The position numbers and the translations under genes are program-made. Shown here in pieces: positions 42,084 to 51,178 of a stretch of 64,000 nt of DNA. Source of the DNA: Palsa-870 sp035937155 (GTDB lineage: Bacteria > Chloroflexota > Dormibacteria > Dormibacterales > Dormibacteraceae); NCBI GenBank assembly GCA_035937155.1, contig DASYVJ010000036.1, positions 16,236-80,235 of the forward strand, read 5' to 3'. The stretch's first letter is position 1. Every line of letters starts with the position of its first letter. The notes beneath the pieces were generated by a model that worked only from the letters and a program-made list of their open reading frames with translations, was not told the DNA's origin and made no database searches.

Positions 42084-44059
42084 GCGCTGTCGCAGCCGTC
42101 GCGCTCGCCGCCGTGCTGCTCGTGTCGGCGGGGCTTTTTGCCCGTCGGGCGGTATTGCTTTATCGATTGGTCCGCATGGGCAAGCCGGCAGCGCGTTTTG
42201 ACGACGTCCCGGCGCGGGCACGAGCTGAAGCCGTCGTCGTGGTCGGCCAGAGCAAGCTCCTCCAGCGCCTGCTGCCGGGCGTGATGCACGCCTTGATCTT
42301 TTGGGGCTTCCTCGTCCTCTTCCCCACGATCGTGATCGCGATGATCGGCGCGGTCGACCCTCACGCGAGCTTGCCTTGGCTCGGCGCGCAGGGATGGTAC
42401 GCGTTGATGGTCGACGTCTTCGCCGTGCTCGTGCTCATAGGCGTCGTGACCGCGTTCGTCATTCGCAAGGTGCAGCGACCGGCGCGTTTCAAGGGCAGCC
42501 ACATCGGCGAGGCTGACCTGATCCTCGCCCTGATCGCGGGTATCGTCTGCACGCTCTTGCTGTGGCATGCGTCGCAGATCTCGCTTGGGCTGAATGAATA
42601 CCCCGCGAGCTGGGCACCGGTGTCAGGTCTTCTTGCCCAGATGCTGCGCGGCACGCTGGTCCCGTATATCGAGCGGATCGCGGTCTGGGCGCACGTGCTG
42701 ATCATCCTCACTTTCCTCGTTTATCTGCCGTACTCCAAGCACCTGCACATCGCGGTGGCGGCGATCAACGTTTACTTTGGCCGCACGCGCTCCCGCGGAC
42801 GCCTGGAGCCGATCGACTTCGACAAGCCGGAAGAAGAGGTGCGATTCGGGTCGGCGCGGGTGACCGACATGACCTGGAAGCAGATGCTCGACACGATGTC
42901 GTGCACCGAATGTGGACGCTGTCAGGACGTGTGCCCGGCCTACGCCACCGACAAGGCGCTCTCGCCGAAGCTGCTGATCATGGCCATACGCGACCAACTG
43001 ATGACAGAGGGACCTAAGGCGCTCGCGGCGAACGGGTCGTACACCGCGCCGCCAATCGTCCCGAACGCAGTGACCGACGACATCGTGTGGGACTGCGTGA
43101 CCTGCGGCGCATGCGTGCGCGAATGCCCGGTCGGCATCGAACACATCGACCATGTCATCGACTTGCGGCGCAACCTCGTCATGGTCGAGTCGCGGTTTCC
43201 AGAGGAAGCGGGCACCATGCTGCGGGACGTGGACCGTTCCTCCAACCCATGGGGCAAGCCGCAGGCCGACCGCACGCACTGGGCCGAGGGCCTCGGCGTC
43301 CGCGTACTCCAGCCAGGAGAAGCGGCGCCGGATGTGCTTTTCTGGGTCGGCTGCGCGCCTGCGTTTGATGAGCGTGCGAAGCAGGCCGCGATCTCCACCG
43401 CCAAGCTCCTGCAGATGGCGGGCGTCGATTTCGCGATCCTCGGGCCGCGCGAGGCCTGCACGGGTGACCCCGCTCGGCGCATGGGCGACGAGTACACCTT
43501 CCAGCGGTTGGCCGGCCAGAACGTCGGCACTCTCAACGAAACCGGGGTGAAAAAGATCGTCACGACGTGCCCACATTGCTTCAACACCATTGGCAACGAG
43601 TACCCGGACTTCGGCGGCACATACGAGGTCGTGCATCACACGGAGTTCCTGGCCGAGCTGGTGAGGGAGGGCAAGCTCGAGCCGCTCCCAAGCGAGCGAA
43701 CCATCACGTATCACGACTCCTGCTACCTCGCCCGCCACAACGACGTCCGGATGCAACCGCGAGAGCTGGTGGCGGCCGTCGGCAAGGCGGTTGAGATGCC
43801 GCGCCATGGCGAGCGGACCTTCTGCTGCGGCGCAGGTGGTGCTCGGATGTGGATGGAGGAGAAGAGGGGGCGCCCCATCAACCACGAGCGTGTGCGCGAG
43901 GCAGCCGCCACGGGCGCTGAAACGCTCGCGGTCGCATGTCCCTTCTGCACGGTGATGCTCGACGACGGAGTGCGAGAGACCGGCGCCAAGATGCAGGTGA
44001 TCGACCTGGCCACGCTGCTGGCCGAAGCGGTCGAGAAACGCCGGAAGCTGGCGACCTAG
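42080..44059 (+). CDS. membrane Fe-S oxidoreductase (DgcB/HdrD-like), probable ETF:quinone link
   Basis: 659 residues. About five membrane helices lie in the first 240 residues (NarI-like), then two 4Fe-4S motifs, CTECGRCQDVCP and CVTCGACVRECP. Two cysteine-rich CCG-type domains follow, with VTTCPHCFNTIG and TFCCGAGGARMW, as in HdrD/GlpC. In Pseudomonas the DgcB protein of this class, next to etfBA, serves dimethylglycine oxidation. The etfB-etfA-FeS order here suggests electrons flow from the demethylases through ETF to quinone. Confidence 0.88.
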   Translation: MSAVAAVALAAVLLVSAGLFARRAVLLYRLVRMGKPAARFDDVPARARAEAVVVVGQSKLLQRLLPGVMHALIFWGFLVLFPTIVIAMIGAVDPHASLPWLGAQGWYALMVDVFAVLVLIGVVTAFVIRKVQRPARFKGSHIGEADLILALIAGIVCTLLLWHASQISLGLNEYPASWAPVSGLLAQMLRGTLVPYIERIAVWAHVLIILTFLVYLPYSKHLHIAVAAINVYFGRTRSRGRLEPIDFDKPEEEVRFGSARVTDMTWKQMLDTMSCTECGRCQDVCPAYATDKALSPKLLIMAIRDQLMTEGPKALAANGSYTAPPIVPNAVTDDIVWDCVTCGACVRECPVGIEHIDHVIDLRRNLVMVESRFPEEAGTMLRDVDRSSNPWGKPQADRTHWAEGLGVRVLQPGEAAPDVLFWVGCAPAFDERAKQAAISTAKLLQMAGVDFAILGPREACTGDPARRMGDEYTFQRLAGQNVGTLNETGVKKIVTTCPHCFNTIGNEYPDFGGTYEVVHHTEFLAELVREGKLEPLPSERTITYHDSCYLARHNDVRMQPRELVAAVGKAVEMPRHGERTFCCGAGGARMWMEEKRGRPINHERVREAAATGAETLAVACPFCTVMLDDGVRETGAKMQVIDLATLLAEAVEKRRKLAT

Positions 44060-44062
44060 GAG

Positions 44063-44494
44063 CTACGCCTGTTCGACTTGTAGGCGCAGCACATGGCCGT
44101 GCGTCGCGAAAGGTCCTTCGCCAGGCGGGATGCCGGTCACGATCTCGAAGGTGATGGAATCAGCGGAGCCCACCTCCCGCACGAATGTGGTGAGCTCGGC
44201 AACCCCACCGAGGATGGACCAGACCGATTGGCGTATCTCGCGCCGTGACTGCCTTGTAGTGCAGGTCAGGCGGACACGCAGCGCACCGTCCGGCTCTACC
44301 TCGTAAGAGTCGATAACCAGGCCGGAAACCTCAGCGCGTTCACGAAGTCCAGGCATGAGATGGGTTTCGGGGTCTTCAGTCACCCAATCTTTGGCACCGG
44401 CGAGCTCCGCAAGTTGCTGAATTGCCGCCAGGCTGCCGCGCGCATCGGCGACCCCACGTCCGCGCTCATCGGAGTCCCACCGGCGCGAGGTCAT
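44063..44494 (-). CDS. small protein of unknown function
   Basis: 143 residues with no motif I recognise. The N-terminal part is helical and polar; the C-terminal 70 residues look like alternating strands (ALRVRLTCTTRQSRREIRQSV, SITFEIVTGIPPG). No signal peptide. It lies 4 nt after the VOC-family gene on the same strand and is convergent with the Fe-S gene (3 nt apart), so it is probably co-transcribed with the VOC gene. Confidence 0.65.
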   Translation of the reverse strand: MTSRRWDSDERGRGVADARGSLAAIQQLAELAGAKDWVTEDPETHLMPGLRERAEVSGLVIDSYEVEPDGALRVRLTCTTRQSRREIRQSVWSILGGVAELTTFVREVGSADSITFEIVTGIPPGEGPFATHGHVLRLQVEQA

Positions 44495-44498
44495 GGCT

Positions 44499-45419
44499 TC
44501 AGCCTAGGGCTTCACTGCTCTCTAGACGCTGCGGCGGGCGGGCGACGCGGAACAGGACGCGGTTGGTTGACGGGTCGGCAGCAGCCAGGCCGCCGGCTTC
44601 TTCCGCCAGGCGGACATTTCCGTGTTCAAGGCGACCGATGACATCGTCCAGGTCGCGCTGCGTTGGCAGCTCGATCGTGTAGCGGCGAAGGCCTGCCGAT
44701 CCAGCCGGCGCGGGCGGCGCACCTTGGCCGGCCCATGTGTTCAGGCCCACGTGATGGTGATAGCCGCCTGCGGACAGAAAGCCGACTCCGGGCACGTGGC
44801 CCATGACGTCGAAGCCGACCAGGTCGTGGTAGAAGCGCAGGGCGTCCTCGACGTCGGCGACGTGCAGGTGGATATGCCCCATCTTCGTGCCGGGCGGCAT
44901 CGGCTCATCCAGACGGTCATCTTCGCGGAGATGGCTGAACATCTCCTCGAGGTCGATCGGGTCACGCCCTGACCGCGGGCGCCCATCTTTGTCTTGCGCG
45001 AAGAAGGTGCCGTCAGCGAACCCCATGGTTCCGTCCTCGGGCGTTTCGATGTAGATCTCAATGCCATTGCCGTCGGGGTCCCAGAGGTAGTTCGCCTTGG
45101 TCATGACGTGGTCGGTGGGGGACTGCTCCCACCGCAAGCGGGCCAGGCGCGCGATCACGCGCGCGAGCTCCCGTCTGTCGGGCACCAGGATGGCAAGGTG
45201 GTAGAGGCCCGACGTTCTCGGCACGACCGGCCGCTCCGCGTCGGGGTACAGCACCACAAGCTCGCGGCCGGCGGCGCCGAGCCGGAGCTCGGGCCCGTCC
45301 GAAGCAAGCGGCGTCAGGCCGACGTAGTCACGGTAAAACCGGAGCGCACGCTCCCCATCGGTAACGGCGAGCTCGACGGCGCCCACCCCAGTTTTCGCCG
45401 CGATCGATTGGGTCTTCAT
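44499..45419 (-). CDS. VOC-superfamily ring-cleavage dioxygenase/glyoxalase-like protein (two domains)
   Basis: 306 residues from the ATG at 45419, with two paired VOC modules. The C-terminal half keeps the metal triad: His in MGHIHLHV, His in GGYHHHVGLN and Glu in YTIELP. The N-terminal half has Glu where the first His is expected (GAVELAVTD) and is probably structural, as in CatE-like extradiol dioxygenases. GNGIEIYIETPEDG is a typical CatE-type block. The substrate is likely a catechol, but context does not say. Confidence 0.85.
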   Translation of the reverse strand: MKTQSIAAKTGVGAVELAVTDGERALRFYRDYVGLTPLASDGPELRLGAAGRELVVLYPDAERPVVPRTSGLYHLAILVPDRRELARVIARLARLRWEQSPTDHVMTKANYLWDPDGNGIEIYIETPEDGTMGFADGTFFAQDKDGRPRSGRDPIDLEEMFSHLREDDRLDEPMPPGTKMGHIHLHVADVEDALRFYHDLVGFDVMGHVPGVGFLSAGGYHHHVGLNTWAGQGAPPAPAGSAGLRRYTIELPTQRDLDDVIGRLEHGNVRLAEEAGGLAAADPSTNRVLFRVARPPQRLESSEALG

Positions 45420-45472
45420 CGCACTATTGGTACCCGGCCGCGGCACGGACTATTCAACGGCTCTTCCGCCAC

Positions 45473-47179
45473 CTAGCTGAGGCCGACGATGTTCCCGTTC
45501 TCGTCGATGTCGATGCTCGCTGCGATCGGTGTCGTTGGTAGGCCCGGCATCGTGCGCATCTCGCCACAGATCGGGTAGATGAAGCCCGCGCCAACCGAGG
45601 CGCGAACTTCCCGCACAGGCAGGACCCAGCCCGTAGGCGCGCCCTTGAGCTTCGGATCGGATGAGATCGACAGGTGTGTCTTGGCGATGCAGACGGGCAG
45701 CCGGCCGAACCCGTTCGCCTCGAATGCGTCCAGCTGCTTGGCCGCGGGCGCGTCGTAGTCGACACCGCGAGCGCCGTAGATGCGCAAGGCGACGGCTTCG
45801 ATTTTCTCGCGCAGGGTCGCCGCGTCGGGATACAGCAGCTGGAAATGGCTTGGCTCTTCGGCGGCCTCCGCCACCATCTCGGCCAGCTCGGTGGCGCCCT
45901 TGCCGCCGTCGACGAAGTTGTTGCAAACGGCGGACCGCACACCCAGGTGCTCAGCCAGCTCCCGAACGGCGCGGTGCTCGGACGGGTGGTCGCCCGGAAA
46001 CGCATTGATCGCGATGACCGGTGTCACACCGTGAATCTGGATGTTCTCGACCTGCTTGCGTAGGTTGGCCGCGCCGGCCATCACATCGTCGGGATTCTCC
46101 ACGAGCAGCTCGGGCGGCAGCGGTCGTCCCGCGACGACTCTGTACTTGCCGGAGTGAACCTTCAACGCCCGCACGGTGGCGACGATCACCGCCGCATCCG
46201 GAGCCAGGCCGGAGGTCCGGCACTTGATGTTGAAAAAGCGCTCCGCGCCCATGTCGGCGCCGAATCCAGCCTCGGTGACCAGGAAGTCGCCGGCATGAAT
46301 GCCGATGAGGTCGGCAAGGACTGACGAGGCGCCGTTGGCGATGTTCCCGAAGGGGCCCGCGTGGACGAGGACTGGAGTGTTCTCCAGCGTCTGCAGGAGG
46401 TTGGGCTTGATGGCGTCGAGCATGATCACGGTCATGGCGCCGCCGGCGTGGAGGAAATCCGCCGTGATCGGTTTGCCATCGCGCGCGAGGCCGATGACCA
46501 TGCGGCCGAGACGCTGCCTCATGTCCTGAAGCGAGGTCGACAGAGCCAGCACCGCCATGACTTCAGAGGCCGCGGTGATGTCGAAGCCGGTCTGCCGAGT
46601 CACGCCATCTTCAGGCGCGCCAAGTCCGACGACGACGCTGCGCAGCACCCGGTCGCTCACGTCGAGTACGCGGCGCCACGTGATGCTGTGAAGGTCGATC
46701 GGAAAGTCGCGCAGGCTGTGGTGGATGTAGTTGTCGATCATCGCGGCCAGCAGGTTGTGAGCGGATGTGACCGCATGGAAGTCCCCCGTCAGGTGAAGGT
46801 TGAGACGCTCCATGGGCACGACCTGGCTGTGGCCGCCACCGGCGGCTCCGCCCTTGATCCCGAAGGTGGGCCCCATCGATGGCTGGCGGATGGCGACGGT
46901 CGCCCGTTTGCCGATGCGGCCAAGGGCGTCGCCCAGGCCCACCGTGGTCGTGGTCTTGCCTTCGCCAAGAGGAGTGGGTGTGATCGCTGACACGACCACG
47001 TACTTCGCTTTCGGCCGGTCGGCGAGCTCGGCGATCGCGTCGAGCTTGATCTTCGCGACGTCGTGCCCGTAGGGCTCGAGCAGATGCGAGCCAATGCCCA
47101 TGCGCTTTGCGATCTCGGGCATGGGGAGCAGGCGCGCTTTACGCGCGATCTCGAGATCGGTTGGGAAAGTGACGGCCAT
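45473..47179 (-). CDS. fhs: formate-tetrahydrofolate ligase
   Basis: 568 residues from the ATG at 47179 with an AAGGAGG site. P-loop TPTPLGEGKTTT at residues 67-78, RQPSMGPTFGIKGGAAGGG, and FGADMGAERFFNIKCR are diagnostic. It links formate, ATP and THF with 10-formyl-THF. In a demethylating organism it can run towards formate and ATP. It follows metF by 14 nt. Confidence 0.96.
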   Translation of the reverse strand: MAVTFPTDLEIARKARLLPMPEIAKRMGIGSHLLEPYGHDVAKIKLDAIAELADRPKAKYVVVSAITPTPLGEGKTTTTVGLGDALGRIGKRATVAIRQPSMGPTFGIKGGAAGGGHSQVVPMERLNLHLTGDFHAVTSAHNLLAAMIDNYIHHSLRDFPIDLHSITWRRVLDVSDRVLRSVVVGLGAPEDGVTRQTGFDITAASEVMAVLALSTSLQDMRQRLGRMVIGLARDGKPITADFLHAGGAMTVIMLDAIKPNLLQTLENTPVLVHAGPFGNIANGASSVLADLIGIHAGDFLVTEAGFGADMGAERFFNIKCRTSGLAPDAAVIVATVRALKVHSGKYRVVAGRPLPPELLVENPDDVMAGAANLRKQVENIQIHGVTPVIAINAFPGDHPSEHRAVRELAEHLGVRSAVCNNFVDGGKGATELAEMVAEAAEEPSHFQLLYPDAATLREKIEAVALRIYGARGVDYDAPAAKQLDAFEANGFGRLPVCIAKTHLSISSDPKLKGAPTGWVLPVREVRASVGAGFIYPICGEMRTMPGLPTTPIAASIDIDENGNIVGLS

Positions 47180-47193
47180 TGTTGCCTCCTTCT

Positions 47194-48036
47194 CTAGCTC
47201 GCGCGCGCCAGCATGTCCTGGCGCCATCGCTCTGTCGGCTCAATCTCGTTGAACGTGAATACGTGAAGGCCGGCGACGTTGCGCTCGGGAGCTGTGATGT
47301 CGGGCTGGAGCGCTTTGACAAATCGCTCGGGGTCATAGCCGCCCGGCTGCAGCATCCGCAGGAACCAGTTGGAATGACCTTTGAGGAAACGCGCCGAATC
47401 GACGATGCCGATTCGGGTAGAGATGCGCAGCAGCTTGGCTGGGTCGGCGACTCCTGCCATGCCGATGTGGATCGGCAGCTCGACCTTGCGGCGGCGTACG
47501 CGACCCACCCACCTCTTCAGGACGCGGGGATCGAAGCACAGGTTGCTCACGATGTAGGTAGCGATCCGCCTCTTGTCCCACATCGCCTGGATCGTCATGT
47601 CGTCGTCGATGAAGCTGTGGCTTTCGGGATAACCGGAGACGCCGATGTCACCCAGGTTGTGACCCTCCCTCATCATCGCCTCGAGGAGCGACACCGAGTC
47701 GGGAAACTCGCCCGCCGGCTCGCGCGCGTCGCCCGCGATGACGAAGACGTCGTGTACCCCGATCTCGTTGATCGCAGCGAGAATCTCGCGCAGATGCGAG
47801 GGGTCGCGGATCAGCCGCGCGGAGAGGTGTGGAACGACGGTGTAGCCCTGGCGCGAAAGCCGCTCGGCGAGATCGATCGTTGCGTCCATGCCCCGACGGG
47901 GTGAGGCGGTGATGGTGATCGTCACCTCGCGGGGGACATGCGTCGCGACGAGCCCTTCGACGTCTTCGGTCGGCAGGACCTCGTAGCGGGGAGCGCGCAG
48001 GAAACCGGTCAGCGCCGCACTACCCGCTCTACCCAC
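47194..48036 (-). CDS. metF: methylenetetrahydrofolate reductase-like protein
   Basis: 280 residues from a GTG at 48036, with the MTHFR TIM-barrel pattern: VTITITASPRRGMDATI, TVVPHLSARL, DVFVIAGDARE, IGVSGYPESH and LPIHIGMAGVAD. At about 280 residues it is the size of a catalytic domain alone. Beside fhs and with corrinoid methyl transfer in the same region, it probably interconverts methyl-THF and methylene-THF for C1 oxidation rather than only for methionine synthesis. Confidence 0.87.
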   Translation of the reverse strand: MGRAGSAALTGFLRAPRYEVLPTEDVEGLVATHVPREVTITITASPRRGMDATIDLAERLSRQGYTVVPHLSARLIRDPSHLREILAAINEIGVHDVFVIAGDAREPAGEFPDSVSLLEAMMREGHNLGDIGVSGYPESHSFIDDDMTIQAMWDKRRIATYIVSNLCFDPRVLKRWVGRVRRRKVELPIHIGMAGVADPAKLLRISTRIGIVDSARFLKGHSNWFLRMLQPGGYDPERFVKALQPDITAPERNVAGLHVFTFNEIEPTERWRQDMLARAS

Positions 48037-48081
48037 ACTCTCACTCCGAACCAGCGATCTCAGCAGGCGACCACTTACTCT

Positions 48082-48098
48082 GTCGCACTATATGCGAC
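48082..48098. promoter_or_regulatory. dyad overlapping the metF-fhs promoter
   Basis: GTCGCA, 5 nt, TGCGAC: a perfect 6-bp dyad, with a third TGTCGC half-site at 48099. It covers the predicted -10 box, so a repressor bound here would block metF-fhs. Confidence 0.5.
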
Positions 48099-48115
48099 TG
48101 TCGCGCTGCGCGCAA
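48087..48115 (-). promoter_or_regulatory. promoter of the metF-fhs operon
   Basis: Minus-strand TTGCGC (48110-48115), 17-nt spacer and TATAGT (48087-48092), within the 81-nt gap after the DUF222 gene. It would give a leader of about 45 nt before the GTG. Confidence 0.55.
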
Positions 48116-48117
48116 CG

Positions 48118-49362
48118 TCAACGCCAGTTAGTCCAGGTTGGTGTCTGGTCCGCGCGGGAGCTGCTGATAGAGTCCAGCTGCGGCGGGATGGCAAGGATGT
48201 TCCCGTCATCGGTCTTGACCAGCTGCCACTTGCCCTCGTGGACCATCCAGTGATGGCGATGGCAGAGAAGAACGAGATTCGGTAGATCACCAGGGCCTCC
48301 TCTGATCCAGTGGACGATGTGATGGCCGGAGGTCCAGGTCGCCGGCCGGTCACAGCCCGGGAAGCGGCAGCCCTTGTCGCGAGCTTTCAACGCCCGCCGT
48401 TGCGAGGGCGAGATCACTCGTCTGGAACGGCCGACGTCGATCACCGCCGAGTCGGCGCCGAGCAGGATGCGAGTTACGTTGCAGTCGCAGGCCAGCCGCT
48501 CGACCGCCTTGGCCGAGATGGGGAGCGAGAACTCGAGGTCAGCGGCTGGGGCACCTATGCGCTGGAGCAGATTCTCCAGCGTCGCGGTGACCTGCAGGTG
48601 CGGTCGTTGGCTCCCGCGCTTTCCCACCAGGCCGTTGTCCAGGGACCGGTTGGCCAGCTCGACGGCAGCATCGGCGAGGCGGTGGTCGCGCTTGCGGTGG
48701 TCGTCTTTTCCGTTGCGCTGCGCCAGAGGCTCCCATGCCGTGCGCAGCACGGCTGCGCCTTCGGGATCGAAGACCCCACGCAGCCAGACCATGCCGCCCT
48801 CGCCGGTTTTCAAGGTGAGTGAGCGGGCCTCGACAGCTTGCGCCTCTTCGGCTGCATAGGCCTCAGGGTCGGCCGCGTGGCGCATGTGATGGCAGAAGTC
48901 GATGAAGCGTCCAACGGTCAGGTCGCGCGCCTTCTCCAGCAGCGGCATCTCGTCGAAGGGCTTGTTGGTGCCTGTCTCTTGAATCGCCGCCGCCGTGCGC
49001 GCCATGTGGGCGAGGTGGGCGAACCCGATCTCGCCCTCGACCATGCTCTGGTGGCTCTCGGGCACGTTTCGCAGCTGCTCGCCGACGGCGATTCGATCGG
49101 CGGCTGCACCGGAAGTCATGTGGCAGTTGAGACGCAGCCAGTGGATGGGCGAGACCGAGCCGTGGCGGTCGTACTCGTCGGTTTCGGCAAACGCTGCTGC
49201 TCCCTCCGAGAACTTGACAGCAATCCGGTCGCTCACCCGCTGCACACGCTGTAGGAAGGTTGCAAGTGCCGGACCTCCCTCGGGCAGGGGCTGTTGTGAG
49301 AATCGATCGACAGCTGCCTCGAGCATTTCGAGCTCGTCCGAGGCGGCAGCCAGGTGTTCCAT
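48118..49362 (-). CDS. DUF222 / HNH endonuclease domain protein (13E12-repeat family)
   Basis: About 414 residues. The long helical N-terminal DUF222 region (SPIHWLRLNCHMTSGAAADRIAVG) leads to a C-terminal HNH module: CRFPGCDRPATWTSGHHIVHWIRGG, then NLVLLCHRHHWMVHEG, with its zinc cysteines and HH pair. This family is abundant in Actinobacteria and allied soil lineages; its function is unproven. I start it at the ATG at 49362 rather than 49371 because a promoter -10 box covers the first ATG. Confidence 0.9.
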   Translation of the reverse strand: MEHLAAASDELEMLEAAVDRFSQQPLPEGGPALATFLQRVQRVSDRIAVKFSEGAAAFAETDEYDRHGSVSPIHWLRLNCHMTSGAAADRIAVGEQLRNVPESHQSMVEGEIGFAHLAHMARTAAAIQETGTNKPFDEMPLLEKARDLTVGRFIDFCHHMRHAADPEAYAAEEAQAVEARSLTLKTGEGGMVWLRGVFDPEGAAVLRTAWEPLAQRNGKDDHRKRDHRLADAAVELANRSLDNGLVGKRGSQRPHLQVTATLENLLQRIGAPAADLEFSLPISAKAVERLACDCNVTRILLGADSAVIDVGRSRRVISPSQRRALKARDKGCRFPGCDRPATWTSGHHIVHWIRGGPGDLPNLVLLCHRHHWMVHEGKWQLVKTDDGNILAIPPQLDSISSSRADQTPTWTNWR

Positions 49363-49369
49363 GAGATTC

Positions 49370-49397
49370 ATCCTACGAACGCCTGTTTGGGTGTCAA
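49370..49397 (-). promoter_or_regulatory. promoter of the DUF222 gene (leaderless)
   Basis: TTGACA (49392-49397), 16-nt spacer, TAGGAT (49370-49375) on the minus strand. The -10 overlaps the first ATG and lies 7 nt before the second in-frame ATG (49362), which then starts a leaderless mRNA. Confidence 0.6.
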
Positions 49398-49505
49398 CGC
49401 TCTTAACAGGCCGCAGATTTTTGGGCCTTTAGCTCTTCGAGAGCAGCGAATTAACAGGCAGGGTTGATCATCCGTCGCTCGGGCCGTAGCTTCGCTGCAG
49501 GTGTG

Positions 49506-49525
49506 CCGGTTGGGGGAGGAACCGG
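49506..49525. terminator. hairpin after the PPA1498-type phosphoesterase gene
   Basis: CCGGTT, 8-nt loop, AACCGG, 7 nt after the phosphoesterase stop. The stem is short and has no T-run, so it is a weak terminator candidate. The rest of the 160-nt gap holds TAACAGGC twice and a small GCTCT/AGAGC hairpin; nothing else was seen. Confidence 0.35.
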
Positions 49526-49531
49526 AGAGAA

Positions 49532-51178
49532 TTAGGGAGGGCCCGCCAGGGGTGCGCCGATTTGGCGGGCGGAGGTGGTTGGCTTGAACGGGGCGGGCAG
49601 CAGGAGGATCGCGTTGCGGTCCGGCGGGTAACCGGGGCGCCATGAGTCGAAGCCGTTGAAGGGGACGTTGCCCGCCAGCTCCCGGTGCAATCCCGCGAGG
49701 ACGAGCGGGTCGCCGGCGCCACCTCGAATGGCTACGTCGTGATCGACCATTGTGCATGCGATCCCGAGCAAACCGTCGCCCGCGTCGAAGAGCTCGACCA
49801 GCCGAGCTTGGCAGGGCCAGTCCACCATCGAGCTGGTCGTCACCTCCCAGAGTCCGTGAGCGCCCTGCCGGTCGGGCCGCGGCGTGATGCGGTTGGCGTG
49901 GATGTGCCCGTTCAGCCACAGCACCACGTTCTGGAATCGCAGCAGCAGGTTGAGCAGGGCGTCAGCCATCCGCTCGGCTCTGGGGTTCGAGAGCATGTCG
50001 TATCCGTGATGCGAAAGCACCACCACCAGGCGGTCGTCGTGTGGAGACTTCACAGTGGATCCGTCACGCGTCTGGAACGATGAGTGCACCTCCTCCAGCC
50101 TTCGCTCGAGCCAGTGGAGCTGAGGCGCGTCGATGCATCCGTCCGCCCCACCCGCCGCACAGACCGTGTCGAGCGTGATGAATCGAACGGCTCGCGTGTC
50201 ATGCACGTAGTACGCCGTGCCGGCGCTGCGGTTCTGATCGGTGAAGCCGTGCCTGCCGGATTTGTACTGCGCCTCGATGAACTCGCCACGCGAAATAGGG
50301 CGGCGCGCCGGGTCCGGCGTCACCTCGAGATAGGCGCCGGTCATGAAGAATTCCGGTTGCTGGACGAAAGTCTCGACAGCCTTGTCGAGATCAAGGCCTG
50401 GAGGCAGTCCGATCGGCTTGCGTGAGCCGCTCATCGCCTTCGCCAGCGCCGGAGTGACAATCCCAACTCCCTGACACACCTCTTCGTGGTTGCCGTAGCA
50501 CCCCAGCCACGGCAGGCGCAATCCAGTCGCCTCGAACGATTCGACAGCTCGCTCGAGCAGCCCGGGCACAAGAGGGAAGCCAAGGTCGCGGCCAAACACG
50601 TTGCCTTCGCTTGGGCCGTCGGGTTTCCAGCAGTTGTCGTCCGGCCAGTCCGCAGCCTGTACGCCCTCATATCCTGGCGCACCCGAATCCGGCTGGACGG
50701 TGCCTCCGTTGAGAAGTGCCAGGAAGTTGTCCAGCTCATTCCGCTGCGTGTTATCGATCGAATCTCCGGTCATCGCGACCAGCTCGATCCGGCGACCCGT
50801 GACCGGTGCCGTCTCGATTGCGTTCAGCGTCCGAACCATCGCCTCGATCGCATGGACGTTGAGGGCCTCATGCGGGCGCTGCATCGTGAGCAGCTCGCGA
50901 AAGCGCGAGTCATCCCACTCTCGGTTGACGAACTCAAATCGGGCGGGCGATTGCGTGTCGGTCACGTGAAGGTCTGTGATGTGCGCGATGGCAGCGATCG
51001 CGCGTTGTGGCGCAACAGAACCCTCAGTGGAATCGCCGACAAGTTCGCGACGTACTACGTGCGGCTCGCCGTCGAGCTCTGCGACCTCACGATATGGGGC
51101 GCGCGGTCCGTCGCGAACAACGGAGCCCGCGCCAAGCCTGCGCTGCGTGGTCAGCGCAACGCCCGGACCTGCCGTCAA
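49532..51178 (-). CDS. metallophosphoesterase of the PPA1498 (TIGR03767) type
   Basis: 548 residues from a TTG at 51178 that overlaps the ATPase stop. Calcineurin-like motifs: ITDLHVTD, AMTGDSIDN, YGNHEE, VVLSHHGYD and LNGHIHANR. The size and the motif spacing match the actinobacterial PPA1498 family known from genome annotation. No clear signal peptide. Its coupling to an ABC importer suggests it processes an imported phosphorus-containing compound, which is inference. Confidence 0.85.
   Translation of the reverse strand: MTAGPGVALTTQRRLGAGSVVRDGPRAPYREVAELDGEPHVVRRELVGDSTEGSVAPQRAIAAIAHITDLHVTDTQSPARFEFVNREWDDSRFRELLTMQRPHEALNVHAIEAMVRTLNAIETAPVTGRRIELVAMTGDSIDNTQRNELDNFLALLNGGTVQPDSGAPGYEGVQAADWPDDNCWKPDGPSEGNVFGRDLGFPLVPGLLERAVESFEATGLRLPWLGCYGNHEEVCQGVGIVTPALAKAMSGSRKPIGLPPGLDLDKAVETFVQQPEFFMTGAYLEVTPDPARRPISRGEFIEAQYKSGRHGFTDQNRSAGTAYYVHDTRAVRFITLDTVCAAGGADGCIDAPQLHWLERRLEEVHSSFQTRDGSTVKSPHDDRLVVVLSHHGYDMLSNPRAERMADALLNLLLRFQNVVLWLNGHIHANRITPRPDRQGAHGLWEVTTSSMVDWPCQARLVELFDAGDGLLGIACTMVDHDVAIRGGAGDPLVLAGLHRELAGNVPFNGFDSWRPGYPPDRNAILLLPAPFKPTTSARQIGAPLAGPP

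Noticed and set aside
48118..49362. DUF222/HNH gene as an intron- or phage-borne homing endonuclease
   Set aside because: No intron or phage features surround it, and this family is a common chromosomal family in such bacteria.
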